A stretch of 64,000 nt of DNA, taken from positions 466,501 to 530,500 of the forward strand of contig CALYLW010000313.1 of assembly GCA_944989445.1 (NCBI GenBank), given 5' to 3'. Made by a program: the position numbers and the translations under genes. Every line of letters starts with the position of its first letter. The first letter of the stretch is position 1. Positions 35,101-39,952 of this stretch are shown here, piece after piece. This DNA comes from Ampullaceana balthica (Eukaryota; Mollusca; Gastropoda; Lymnaeidae). The notes beneath the pieces are model-generated. The model saw only the letters and a program-made list of their open reading frames with translations, was not told the origin of the DNA and ran no database searches.

Positions 35101-36901
35101 TATTAATGATGTGAAGACCATAGTCTGGTCACTAGTTAGTCAAGTGAAGGCCATGATGACGTCACGTATTAATGATGTGAAGACCATAGTCTGGTCACTA
35201 ATTAGTCAAGTGAAGGCCATGATGACGTCACGTATTAATGATGTGAAGGCCATAGTCTGGTCACTAATTAGTCAAGTGAAGGCCATGATGACGTCACGTA
35301 TTAATGATGAGAAGGCCATAGTCTGGTCACTAATTAGTCAAGTGAAGGCCATGATGACGTCACGTATTAATGATGTGAAGACCATAGTCTGGTCACTAAT
35401 TAGTCAAGTGAAGGCCATGGAGACGTCACTAATTCGTAATGTGAAGGCCATGGTGACGTCACTAATTAGTGATGTAAAGGCCATGGTGACGTCACTAATT
35501 CGTGATGTGAGAGCCATGATGACGTCAATAATGATAGATGGGAGGGTCATGGTGACGTCACTAATTCGTGATGTAAAGGCCATGGTGACGTCACTAATTC
35601 GTGATGTGAAACCATGTTGACATCACTAATTCGTGATGTGAGGGCTATGGTGACGTCACCAATTCGTGATATGAAGCCATGGTGACGTCACTAATTCGTG
35701 ATGTGAAGCCATGGTGACGTCACTAATTGTAGATGTGAGGGACATGGTGACGTCACTAATTCGTGATATGAAACCATGTTGACATCACTAATTTGTGATG
35801 TGTGGGCTATGGTGACGTCACTAACTCGTGATCTGAGGGCCACGGTGACGTCACTAATTAATGAAATGAAGCCATGGTAACGTCACTAATTTGTGATGTG
35901 AGGGTCATGGTTACGTCACTAATTCCTGATGTGAGGGCCATGTTGACGTCACTAATTCATGGTGTAAAGGCCATGGTGACGTCACTAATTCGTGATGTGA
36001 AGGCCATGGTGACGTCACTAATTCGTGATGTGAAGCCATGGTGACGTCACTAATTCGTGATCTTGGGGCCATGGTTACGTAAAGGACATGAAGACCGGAA
36101 AAAAAGGCGGATGGGGGGGGATTGATAGCCTACACCAGTGGTGGTGAACCTTCGCGTGCCCAACCACTTGTTTATAGAAAAGTATCGACACAAAGTGCCA
36201 CAAAGTGGTTTAATTAAGGAAGCAATATTTTAGTTGCGTGCCGGCTGATGAGGCTCTGCGTGCCGACAGTGGCGCCTGTGCCATAGGTTCGCCATCACTG
36301 GCCTACACTAAATATTTCCCATTTTGTAAACAACCCACCAGAAAACTACAGCGGTTCCACTGGGTAACGGATTTCATTGTGTGTATTAATAGTATTAAAG
36401 ATCCCCTGAAAACGGGAGGTGCTAAAATGACGTCATGGATTACCTACTTCTCCTGTCTGCATGTTTTTTTTTCAAATACAGAATTACAAACATGACATTC
36501 GCGTGAATCATGTACACACCTCTACTCTATAAGGCTTATTAGAGCTGTCACAAGTAACATTAGAAAATGTCACCAGTAACATTAGAACTGTCACCAATAA
36601 CATTAGAACTGTCATCAGTAACGTTAGAACTGTCACAAGCAACATAAGAAACTGTCGCCAGTAACATTAAAATTGTCACCAGTAACATTAGAACTGTCAC
36701 CAGTAACATTACAATAGTAATATAATCGGTACAGATGCGAATTACAATTTGATTATTTTAAGTGGTCGCTTTTCACTATTGTTTTCAATCTTCTCATCCA
36801 TCATTTGAATGCAGTGATAATCGGGTTAAAATAATGGTATTTAAACCAAAAAACTTACCGAAGAGAAGAATCGCACTTAGTGTCGATGTAGAGATATCCA
36901 T
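3218..36901 (-). CDS. FRRS1/SDR2-like Reeler-DOMON gene, 5' part (six exons, runs off the left edge)
   Basis: Join of 36859-36901, 11143-11298, 10485-10625, 4781-4872, 4161-4263 and 3218-3430 on the minus strand, all with GT donors and AG acceptors. The conceptual protein starts with a signal peptide (MDISTSTLSAILLFG), then a Reeler domain (YPHGAPTETC start, YRVTVSSTSYTLGG, FKGVQLRAR, VSCQG, VTHSNN, DWIAP, VTIVQSFYQIYFG) and then the first half of a DOMON domain (CGETKGC, YPRYC, FELMGKVDGYISLGFS). Known members of this architecture (FRRS1, stromal cell-derived receptor 2) carry a cytochrome b561 transmembrane core after DOMON and move electrons across membranes to reduce ferric iron; that part would lie left of this window and is not seen. 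Phases agree at every junction except exon 3 to exon 4, which is off by one nucleotide. A secreted Reeler-DOMON protein without the b561 core is the main alternative. Confidence 0.85.
4161..4263 (-). CDS. Exon 5: C-terminal Reeler strand and linker
   Basis: 103 bases between acceptor CTTGACAG and donor TTTTG|GTGAGTAT. One base completes Asp from exon 4, then 34 codons read VTIVQSFYQIYFGLHSAV and a Pro-rich linker (VQPHPSLGP, VQPAVL). The V-x-x-F-x-x-x-F aromatic pattern is the last Reeler strand. Exit phase is 0, which fits exon 6. Confidence 0.8.
4436..4545. repeat. Short tandem repeat, cacactacgt type
   Basis: About ten imperfect copies of a 9-10 base unit (gtcacactac). Lies in intron 4 of the FRRS1-like gene. 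Confidence 0.8.
4781..4872 (-). CDS. Exon 4: Reeler domain VTHSNN...DWIAP segment
   Basis: Acceptor is a good pyrimidine tract ending TTATTTCAG; donor GA|GTAAGAT. In the frame that continues into exon 5 it reads SMVTHSNNDTVTSVMVDW and then IAPIQNLGPIIF, matching the Reeler pattern in which V-x-H-S is followed by a W-x-A-P turn and a G-P-V-x-F strand. The other two frames hit stop codons. The incoming phase is 0, so it does not follow exon 3 directly; a short exon of 3n+2 bases would repair the frame. Confidence 0.78.
5046..5640. repeat. 18-bp minisatellite (cttgtaccacgcccctac)
   Basis: About 33 tandem copies, with recurrent variants (tatttaag in place of taccacg) that mark a longer higher-order pattern near 5220, 5380 and 5455. 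It starts about 170 bases upstream of the exon 4 acceptor. The repeat is open in several frames on both strands only because its unit is a multiple of three; it is not coding. Confidence 0.95.
5641..7350. other. Unassigned stretch of intron 3
   Basis: Contains open frames of about 60-115 codons on both strands that resemble no family I know. A missing small exon between exons 3 and 4 would lie somewhere in 4873-10484, possibly here. Confidence 0.5.
7678..8132 (-). mobile_element. Short Helitron, complete ends
   Basis: On the minus strand it starts TCTATATATATATAATTCTC and ends with a hairpin (GCGGCGTA-tgc-TACGCCGC), seven bases, then CTAG followed by T. The A/T flanks are as expected for Helitron insertion between A and T. 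Non-autonomous: 455 bp and no Rep/helicase frame. Confidence 0.75.
8272..9371. mobile_element. Pogo/Tigger-like foldback element with long inverted repeats
   Basis: Ends are CAGTCTAACCTCTCTAAAT and, reversed, CAGTCAGACCTCTCTAAGTC, flanked by TA on both sides. The two arms of roughly 300 bases pair over long stretches, including the CTTTCATATGAAA block and the GATTAATCxxxGAC block. A third terminus-like copy (cagtcggacctcgctaagtc) lies inside at about 8721, suggesting a self-insertion. Confidence 0.75.
9591..9944. repeat. 43-bp minisatellite
   Basis: About eight copies of a 43-base unit (gatgacctctatttgattgg then gttttttaaacagtcaccag and agt), nearly identical, so recently expanded. Lies in intron 3. 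Confidence 0.95.
10135..10460. repeat. 24-bp minisatellite next to exon 3
   Basis: About 13 copies of a 24-base unit (atgatgacatttaggctgta + tgta). Ends about 20 bases from the exon 3 donor, so expansions would move close to the splice site. Confidence 0.95.
10485..10625 (-). CDS. Exon 3: middle of the Reeler domain
   Basis: Acceptor CTCCCAG, donor CAGG|GTAAGAAG. It encodes TIDSPSRAEFKGVQLRARST and then NKLMYVSCQ plus one base; FKGxxLxAR and the following Cys are Reeler hallmarks. Incoming phase matches exon 2 (G + TG = Val). Outgoing phase is 1, whereas exon 4 needs phase 0. The donor lies only about 20 bases from a 24-bp tandem array (10135-10460). Confidence 0.82.
11143..11298 (-). CDS. 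Exon 2: end of signal peptide and N-terminal Reeler domain
   Basis: Acceptor is a C-rich tract ending CCCCCCAG; donor is ACAG|GTAGGG. The 156 bases read two bases to complete Ala, 51 codons, and one base out. The peptide shows SYPHGAPTETCMTMLPKH and YRVTVSSTSYTLGG, the conserved start of Reeler domains (Tyr-Pro-x-Gly-Ala-Pro, a first Cys, then a beta strand with Ser-Tyr). The last G joins TG of exon 3 to give Val. Confidence 0.85.
11362..11782. mobile_element. MITE, TAAATCCCTTATAT family T (copy 1)
   Basis: Left end GTAAAAACAAAGTTTTTGAC then TATAAATCCCTTATATATGA; right end GAAGTTAATATAAGGGATTT. The interior holds ATCTGAAATTTTGATA and, inverted, CCAAATTTCAGCTCGATGG. Other copies: 13021-13547, 33833-34357, 38932-39456, 39462-39952. 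Confidence 0.75.
11806..12050 (+). mobile_element. 5'-truncated LINE tail with target duplication
   Basis: Encodes the C-terminal tail of a non-LTR reverse transcriptase (GKRKRGRPRTTWRRELEAIT, then a frameshift, RLAQDRDAWRA) and ends in a GAT microsatellite. A 12-bp duplication acataatatcca lies at 11794-11805 and 12051-12062. The tag GKRxRGRPxxTW and QDRxxWR is typical of RTE/I-like LINE C-termini. Confidence 0.75.
12063..12759. other. Unassigned AT-rich intron DNA
   Basis: No coding signal. Contains a short ATAAACATG run at 12500-12530. Confidence 0.6.
12760..12923 (-). mobile_element. Helitron fragment, 5' end only
   Basis: On the minus strand it starts TCAATATACATAATTCCCGT at 12923, followed by two CTGTTAGGTGGCGCTGCGA blocks, and fades near 12760 without a 3' hairpin. 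It abuts the 3' end of the Helitron at 12924-14093, a head-to-tail pair. Confidence 0.65.
12924..14093 (-). mobile_element. Helitron with nested MITE
   Basis: Minus strand: starts TCAATATACATAATTCCCGT at 14093, ends CCGTCATTTTTGACGG hairpin, GTGATACA, CTAG at 12924, with T following. The element is interrupted by a family T MITE (13021-13547) and surrounding repeat DNA. The same 5' and 3' ends are found in copies at 24713-25237 and 27441-27690. Confidence 0.75.
13021..13547. mobile_element. MITE, family T (copy 2), with duplicated terminus
   Basis: Starts TAAATCCCTTATATTAACTT; a segment of about 65 bases including the terminus and CGCGGCCGTCTCTGTCGTCA is tandemly duplicated. Ends TATAAGGGATTTATAGTC then AAAAACTTTGTTTTTACG. 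Confidence 0.75.
14094..14181. repeat. TA microsatellite
   Basis: About 44 TA dinucleotides with two phase breaks, directly against the 5' end of the Helitron; then a short CA run. Confidence 0.95.
14646..15132. mobile_element. MITE, family U (sister of family T), copy 1
   Basis: Left end GTAAAAAAACAAGTTTTTTA and CTATAAATCCTTTATGTACG; right end GAGTTAATATAAAGGATTTA. Shares the inverted GATCTGAAATTTTGATA / CAAAATTTCAGCTCG pair with family T, but the rest differs. Copy 2 is at 32393-32893; a terminal fragment is at 27755-27825. Confidence 0.75.
15133..16009. other. Unassigned AT-rich intron DNA
   Basis: Long A/T runs, no coding signal, no repeat recognised. Confidence 0.6.
16010..17592. repeat. 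34-bp satellite with 510-bp higher-order period
   Basis: About 46 copies of a 34-base unit (gtggagtacaggagagtggg + tctaggggtgcagc). Marked variants (taggaatgcagcatgg, gaatacagaagag, gtcttgggg) recur exactly 510 bases (15 units) apart, for example 16454 and 16964, showing block duplication. Confidence 0.95.
17664..17818. mobile_element. Degraded MITE of the CAATGTTCC family
   Basis: Starts CAATGTTGCCTTTACGCTGC and keeps GCACAGCAAATTTGTAAAAT and TTGCACACGGACCACGAACC; the right terminus is eroded. Confidence 0.6.
17819..18420. other. Unassigned stretch before the 84-bp array
   Basis: 18170-18350 has a hAT-terminus-like start (CAGTGATTCTCAAACTGGGG) and an inverted AGAACCGCTG near 18343, but no matching target duplication; probably an old hAT remnant. 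No coding signal otherwise. Confidence 0.45.
18421..20193. repeat. 84-bp satellite array
   Basis: About 21 nearly identical copies of an 84-base unit (aaaaatttcacagagacggg, gcgtacggaagagcgttaac, ccgtaaacctgattgacaac, gtccaacgctgggcgctatt, aaat). Only a few single-base variants occur (CCCG to CCGG, GATTG to GACTG), some shared by neighbouring units, so the array is young. Confidence 0.95.
20346..20413. mobile_element. 68-bp miniature hAT element
   Basis: Begins CAGTGGCGTCGCTAGGG and ends CCCTAGCGACGCCTCTG; the two termini are separated by only about 34 bases of G/C-rich DNA. An exact 8-bp duplication acaccagg flanks it (20338-20345 and 20414-20421). Confidence 0.85.
20422..21440. other. Stretch with degraded repeats only
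   Basis: 20726-20900 keeps blocks of the CAATGTTCC MITE family (GCGCAGCAG, CAACTTTGCACACG). Near 20905 there is a terminus-like GATGTACTGGATTTCGG that also occurs near 59404. No gene seen. Confidence 0.5.
21440..21640. repeat. 45-bp tandem repeat (tctactctcccacctgaggc)
   Basis: About four copies carrying tctactctc and acatgcatgt. Remnants of the same repeat continue after the hAT insertion (22272-22320), so the element split an existing array. Confidence 0.85.
21700..22263. mobile_element. Non-autonomous hAT element with tRNA-like core, copy 1
   Basis: Starts CTATGGCGGATTAAGGGGGG, ends CTTAATCCGCCCCTG; exact 8-bp target duplication acaaggtt at 21692-21699 and 22264-22271. The core at about 21914-21988 has tRNA-like sequence ending in a box-B-like GGAATCGATTCCCGGC. 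No transposase frame. Confidence 0.88.
22421..23010. mobile_element. Non-autonomous hAT element with tRNA-like core, copy 2
   Basis: Same termini as the copy at 21700-22263; exact 8-bp duplication cgtgtcgt at 22413-22420 and 23011-23018. The core at about 22698-22768 ends in GGGGTTCGATCCCCGGG, a near-consensus tRNA T-arm. The two copies lie 157 bases apart in the same orientation. Confidence 0.88.
23019..23760. other. Unassigned AT-rich stretch
   Basis: Two short open frames of about 62-72 codons are unrecognised. 23648-23685 is a lone terminus of the family T/U MITEs (AAATCCTTTATATTAACTTC). Confidence 0.5.
23790..24240. repeat. Imperfect 34-bp tandem repeat interrupted by a hAT MITE
   Basis: About eight copies built on taacaatgacttcc, gcgtaaagaaactata. 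The hAT MITE at 24021-24181 lies inside one copy. Confidence 0.8.
24021..24181. mobile_element. 161-bp hAT MITE related to 7351-9473
   Basis: Ends CAGAGGCGTAACTGGGTTTT and CGTTGTTACGCCACTG. The flanks aaagaaac (24013-24020) and aaaagaaac (24182-24190) match except for one extra A. Confidence 0.82.
24713..25237 (+). mobile_element. Short Helitron, complete ends
   Basis: Starts TCAATATACATAATTCCCGT after an A and ends CCGTCATTTTTGGTGGG, TTATCT, CTAG before a T. Two copies of the GTGCTGTTAGGTGGCGCTG block lie inside. 525 bp; no helicase. Same family as 12924-14093 and 27441-27690. Confidence 0.75.
25359..27218. mobile_element. GGGGCCGTCCATAAATGACG-family element (long copy)
   Basis: Ends are GGGGCCGTCCATAAATGACG TCACGC and its inverse at 27193-27218. 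Subterminal CGTCACGCRACGTCACAAAA occurs at both sides. The 1.86-kb interior is AT-rich, without a transposase I can read, and carries a nested hAT MITE (26315-26486). Shorter copies: 37118-37505 and 40970-41234. Confidence 0.75.
26315..26486. mobile_element. 172-bp hAT MITE (CAGTGTTTCTCA family)
   Basis: Ends CAGTGTTTCTCATACTTT and CACTTTGAGAAGCACTG, with exact 8-bp duplication atctagaa at 26307-26314 and 26487-26494. A lone right end (CACATTGAGAAGCACTG) lies at 27003-27019. Confidence 0.88.
27441..27690 (-). mobile_element. Short Helitron, 250 bp
   Basis: Minus strand starts TCAACATACATAATTCCCGT at 27690 and ends with hairpin CCGTCATTTTTGACG, then GTGATACG and TTAG (CTAG with one change) before T. 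Internal deletion derivative of the 24713-25237 family. Confidence 0.68.
28303..30275 (+). mobile_element. ZMYM1-type hAT element, 5' half of transposase only
   Basis: Ends CATGGGCGTCGCTAGG and CCCTACGCCCATG with exact 8-bp duplication tccacgct at 28295-28302 and 30276-30283. G- and C-runs sit just inside both ends. It carries the broken transposase at 28603-30003. At 1973 bp it is shorter than an intact element, and the C-terminal dimerisation region is missing. Confidence 0.9.
28603..30003 (+). pseudogene. hAT transposase (TTF zinc finger plus DUF4371 region), broken
   Basis: The first frame opens MDIRNFFNRLKNKNKK and reads into YAWTHDLSNKLKLQLIRDCW. After a frameshift near 28965 the reading continues as LLDYSPWLVYS, stop, GAFFNYCVLFP (the TTF-type zinc-finger Cys/Tyr pattern), another stop, then an uninterrupted 220-codon stretch at 29201-29863 with AFSILADETND and GQGYDGCSTMEG, the first catalytic Asp region of ZMYM1-type hAT transposases. 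Another frameshift near 29820 leads to TAFAQCSSHKLNLVVND. The catalytic core is only partly kept and the hATC dimerisation domain is gone, so no active enzyme can be made. It lies inside the hAT element 28303-30275. Confidence 0.9.
30284..31362. other. Spacer with a 61-bp repeat and GT-rich DNA
   Basis: 30640-30830 holds three copies of a unit of about 61 bases (agcattgtcgtgtattccag then ggagtgtacaggaggtgggt). 31050-31200 is GT-rich. No gene seen. Confidence 0.7.
31430..31800 (+). mobile_element. CR1/L2-like LINE 3' tail
   Basis: Reads VPKTRTKTFGERAFSFCAAI, QWNSLPLHIRSIRTTKSFKT and ALTTHLFK, the conserved C-terminal tail of many non-LTR reverse transcriptases, then a 3' end with AAAGCGCTATGAGCCTGGTT, CAGCGCTATATAAATTATCA and an ATT tail. 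5'-truncated. An inverted relative is at 41383-41740. Confidence 0.82.
32393..32893. mobile_element. MITE, family U (copy 2)
   Basis: Nearly identical to 14646-15132; a CGGT tetranucleotide run replaces the CGGCGGGTGGGCGG of the other copy. Nested in the hAT 31363-34841. Confidence 0.78.
33090..33400 (+). pseudogene. Decayed hAT transposase fragment
   Basis: After frameshift correction by eye it reads LVYEECISYLLKWLKTFDEF then QCFNWMYLDN, and VQLFDQYSNLKSFLQDKNEQ. This resembles the region between the catalytic blocks of ZMYM1-type hAT transposases (Y-x-C-x-x-Y-L-x-x-W-x-x-x-F-x-x-F). It belongs to the element 31363-34841. Confidence 0.6.
33833..34357. mobile_element. MITE, family T (copy 3)
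   Basis: Left end CGTAAAAACAAAGTTTTTGA; right end GAAGTTAATATAAGGGATTT. Preceded at about 33600-33700 by a partial copy that keeps AATTTCAGATCGATCAAATG. Confidence 0.75.
34990..36080. repeat. Tandem array of CRE-like TGACGTCA octamers
   Basis: 35040-35420 is built of 66-base units (gtgaaggccatgatgacgtc then acgtattaatgatgtgaag, accatagtctggtcactaat); the rest is built of 32-33 base units (gccatggtgacgtcactaat, tcgtgatgtgaag). I count about 19 exact TGACGTCA octamers plus several one-base variants. The array lies 0.9-2.0 kb downstream of the predicted start of the FRRS1-like gene, in intron 1. A long open frame over the first half is a by-product of unit lengths divisible by three. Confidence 0.92.
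36136..36300. mobile_element. 165-bp hAT MITE (CAGTGGTGGTGAACC family)
   Basis: Ends CAGTGGTGGTGAACCTTC and GGTTCGCCATCACTG, exact 8-bp duplication gcctacac at 36128-36135 and 36301-36308. Related to 60898-61108. Confidence 0.88.
36540..36715. repeat. 21-bp minisatellite near the promoter
   Basis: About eight copies of agaactgtcaccagtaacat + t. About 150 bases downstream of exon 1 in intron 1. Confidence 0.9.
36859..36901 (-). CDS. Exon 1 coding part: start codon and signal peptide
   Basis: The ATG at 36901-36899 opens 14 codons (MDISTSTLSAILLF) plus one base, ending at a strong donor CG|GTAAGT. The single G left over joins CA from exon 2 to give GCA (Ala), so phase 1 is kept. The hydrophobic SAILLFGALHTVW stretch, split over exons 1 and 2, is a typical secretory signal core, with cleavage likely just before the YPHGAP start of the Reeler domain. 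The start is supported by a TATA box about 90 bases upstream. Confidence 0.8.
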
Positions 36902-36986
36902 CGTATTCGTATGTCCCGTGTGGTGCAGGTCGAAACAACGAAGTTCTGGTGTCACGGATTGATCAAGGCTGGCGAGCGGGGCTTGC

Positions 36987-36994
36987 CTTTATAC
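36987..36994 (-). promoter_or_regulatory. TATA box of the FRRS1-like gene
   Basis: Minus strand reads GTATAAAGGC. With the usual 25-30 base spacing, transcription would start near 36957-36962, giving a 5' leader of about 60 bases before the ATG at 36901. The position relative to a signal-peptide exon makes this more than a chance AT motif, but no transcript is available. Confidence 0.6.
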
Positions 36995-37117
36995 TCGCAG
37001 CTCTACCTGAGATCAACTTGGCGGATGTGTGTGTGGTGGTGTGGGGGGTGGGGGGTCACAGTGGCGTAGCTAGAACTTTTGCCGCCCGGGGCGGTCTCCA
37101 ATTTGCCGCCCTTTTTG

Positions 37118-37505
37118 GGAGCCGTCCATAAATGACGTCACGCACTTGTGTCACCGGTTTGTGACGAGGGGGGGGGTGTTAAAGAAATGTGACATCACGT
37201 CAAAACGCGCAACTTTAAATAAGTTTCCACTTTAATATTTTATTACTGACACTTTATTCAATGACGTTTATGTAAAACGCGTGTTACGATATTAGAATGC
37301 AGCGTTACACTAAAAACATACTTAAATGTCAAAAATTTAATTTGAAACATGCTCATTTTCAAACAGAAAATACGGCTAGTATGGGGGGGGGGTCAAAGAT
37401 TTGTGACGTCTTATTGAAGAAGGGGTCTAAGTTTTTGTGACGACATGTGACGAGGGGGGGGGTGAAAAATCAGTCAAAAAAGCGTGACGTCATTTATGGA
37501 CGGCC
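37118..37505. mobile_element. GCCGTCCATAAATGACGTCA-family MITE
   Basis: Inverted ends GAGCCGTCCATAAATGACGT and ACGTCATTTATGGACGGC; G-rich runs next to TTTGTGACG motifs on both sides. Nested in the hAT 37059-40487. Confidence 0.8.
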
Positions 37506-37899
37506 ACTTAGTCGATTATATTATGTTTTTTTTAAAATTAATAAACATGAGTAAATAATTGTAAATGAAACGAAGTAAAGGTGGGGAACATGATTACCAT
37601 GGCATGCCATATTTATGTAAGCAGTAATAAAAGAGGCCGCATAAGTTGATATACCTATAAATACACATTTATAAAAAATACAAGATACTTTTTTTAAAAG
37701 CCACAAGAAAGTTACTGAGGTCGCAGGTCCCCGCAATGAGACAAAACATATTCCAAATTTACATCCCCCCAAAAATATACCAATTACTGACTATTTCTTT
37801 TATAAACAAAGAAATTGTATGCATGAGTATGTAAACATATTTACACATTTACTTTCTTACTTTCATAATATAAAAATCGTGTATTATGCTATCAAAATT

Positions 37900-38860
37900 A
37901 AAACTATTTGTAATATCTTGTTCTTTAGAAAGTATTGCAAGATTTTGTTGTCTTTAATCACTCATTATGGAACGAAGATAATTTTTATCAACTTCAGTTT
38001 GGAGAAGCTCCTTTCACATCTAGCGACACTGATAGTAATAGTTGAAAAAATTCATATCAAAATTACAATGTTGGGTACAGAATTGTCCAATCTTACTGTT
38101 GAATAAATTTTAATTGATCAAGGGGACCTTTTCCCCCATTTTTCTAACATAATGCCTCTTCTTGTAGTGTAGGTACAGCCATAAAAACCTGGATCCTTTA
38201 CTTTCAATATGGAATGTTTTTTTTTATCAATATCAATAAAGTGATTTATTTGATGTTCAAATGCTTCATTTAGTAGTTTACATGGTATTATATACGAATA
38301 TTTTCTTGCAAGGACATGCAACTCATCAAAGCGTTATTTTATTTTATAATTCCATCCATGGATAAAAACACTTCTCGTTATACTTCTTGTTCTAAAGATA
38401 AACCCAGGTCTTCAGAATTTTCCCTACTCATATTTTTTCTCCTTCTAGCTCGGCGTTCAGTTCATATCTCCATCTCTTCACAATTGCTGATATAACAGCA
38501 TTTTGTATTAGCACATCTCTTTGTTCCATGCAATGGCTTTGCATTAATTAAAAAAAATTCCCATAAATTGATATAACATAGAAAAAAAAAGATTGCATTG
38601 AATTGAGTAAAATTCCAGCATCTGATCTCGTTTTCCTAGTCACTTCTACAGATGTCAATTTTTGCAAGACGCTTGCAATTTTTAAGTATGTCTTTTTCAA
38701 AATTATTATGCCTTTTGTGGTGTTTATTAACAGAGAAATTATTTTGATTATGTACTTATTCTTTTCACAAATCTTAATAATTTTCCATAAAATAGACGAA
38801 TTCAAATTATTTACACATAACTATTACTTTAATTGGATAGGCGTAACATGCTTAATGAAT
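37900..38860 (-). pseudogene. Decayed ZMYM1-type hAT transposase, C-terminal part
   Basis: Minus-strand reading gives VLQKLTSVEVTRKTRSDAGI (about 38640-38700), AFEHQINHFID and, near 37980-38030, ITISVARCERSFSKLKLIK, the hATC dimerisation signature (S-V-A-x-x-E-R-S-F-S-x-L-K-x-I-K). Stops and frameshifts break every segment. It belongs to element 37059-40487. Confidence 0.75.
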
Positions 38861-38931
38861 AACCGTATTATTAATAAATAAACACAAATTATTTGTACTA
38901 CTTTAATGCGATAAAAACAAATTTAATTTAA

Positions 38932-39456
38932 TTTTTAAATTCCCTTATATTAACTTCACCGCCATCTCTGTCTCTCTGTCTTGGGCACCGCGGAAAAACA
39001 GAAGTCAAAAACGACCCACTTCCCGTCATGCCATCGAGCTGAAATTTGGCACACGGACCCGTGTCACCTAACAATACATTGTATCAAAAATTTCAGATCG
39101 ATCGAACGTACAGTTATTAAATTAATGCATTTTTAGTTTATATCTATACGATATATGTAATTCAATTTCACTGTTTCTGTTGTTTTTTTCACGTGATTGT
39201 TCAGTCACGCGTTGACGCGACCCATCGAAGTACCGGCGTGCTTTTGTTTACATTTTACGTGTCACGCTGAGCTCGGTCCAGCGATCGGTGACCAGACCTT
39301 TCCCCTCTCCCAACCCCCCCTCCCCCGGTTATACAGCAGGAGTTAAGGCAGATACAGTCTGTACTGTAAATGTTTGTCGCGTTTGAAGATGATCAATATT
39401 TTTAATTATGACTCATATATAAGGGATTTATAGTCAAAAACTTTGTTTTTACGGGT
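38932..39456. mobile_element. MITE, family T (copy 4)
   Basis: Starts TTAAATTCCCTTATATTAAC, ends ATATAAGGGATTTATAGTCA then AAAACTTTGTTTTTACGGG. Joined almost directly to copy 5. Confidence 0.78.
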
Positions 39457-39461
39457 TTGTT

Positions 39462-39952
39462 TTTTAAATCCCTTATATTAACTTCACCGCCGTCTCTGTC
39501 TTGGGCCCGCGGAAAAACAAAAGTAAAAAATGACCCACTTCCCGTAAAGCCATCGAGCTGAAATTTGGCACACGGATCCATGTCACCTAACAATGCATCG
39601 TATCAAAATTTCAGATTGATCGAACGTACAGTTATTAAATTAATGCATTTTAAGTTTATCTATATAAACTATATGTAGCGGTCGCTATTGTTTACATTTT
39701 ACGGGTCACTTGACTTCACCCCAGCCACCGGTGAACACATCTCGTGTTTAATCAGGTAAATCACCTGGAGTTGAGTTAACGCGTTGACGCCACCCGTCCA
39801 TGTCCACACCCCTCCCCCTTCCCCAGTTTTAAAGCCAGGGGAGATAAGTTCGGTTTCAGTCTGCAAATGTTTGTCACTTTTGAACATAATCAATACTTTT
39901 AGTTATGTCTCATATATAAGGGATTTATAGTCAAAAACTTTGTTTTTACGGT
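39462..39952. mobile_element. MITE, family T (copy 5)
   Basis: Same orientation and termini as copy 4, head to tail with about five bases between. The two differ in their central third. Confidence 0.78.

Noticed and set aside
35045..35620. Open frame of 191 codons (VKAMMTSRIND repeats)
   Set aside because: Follows the CRE array exactly; no start context, no composition change from the non-coding part of the array.
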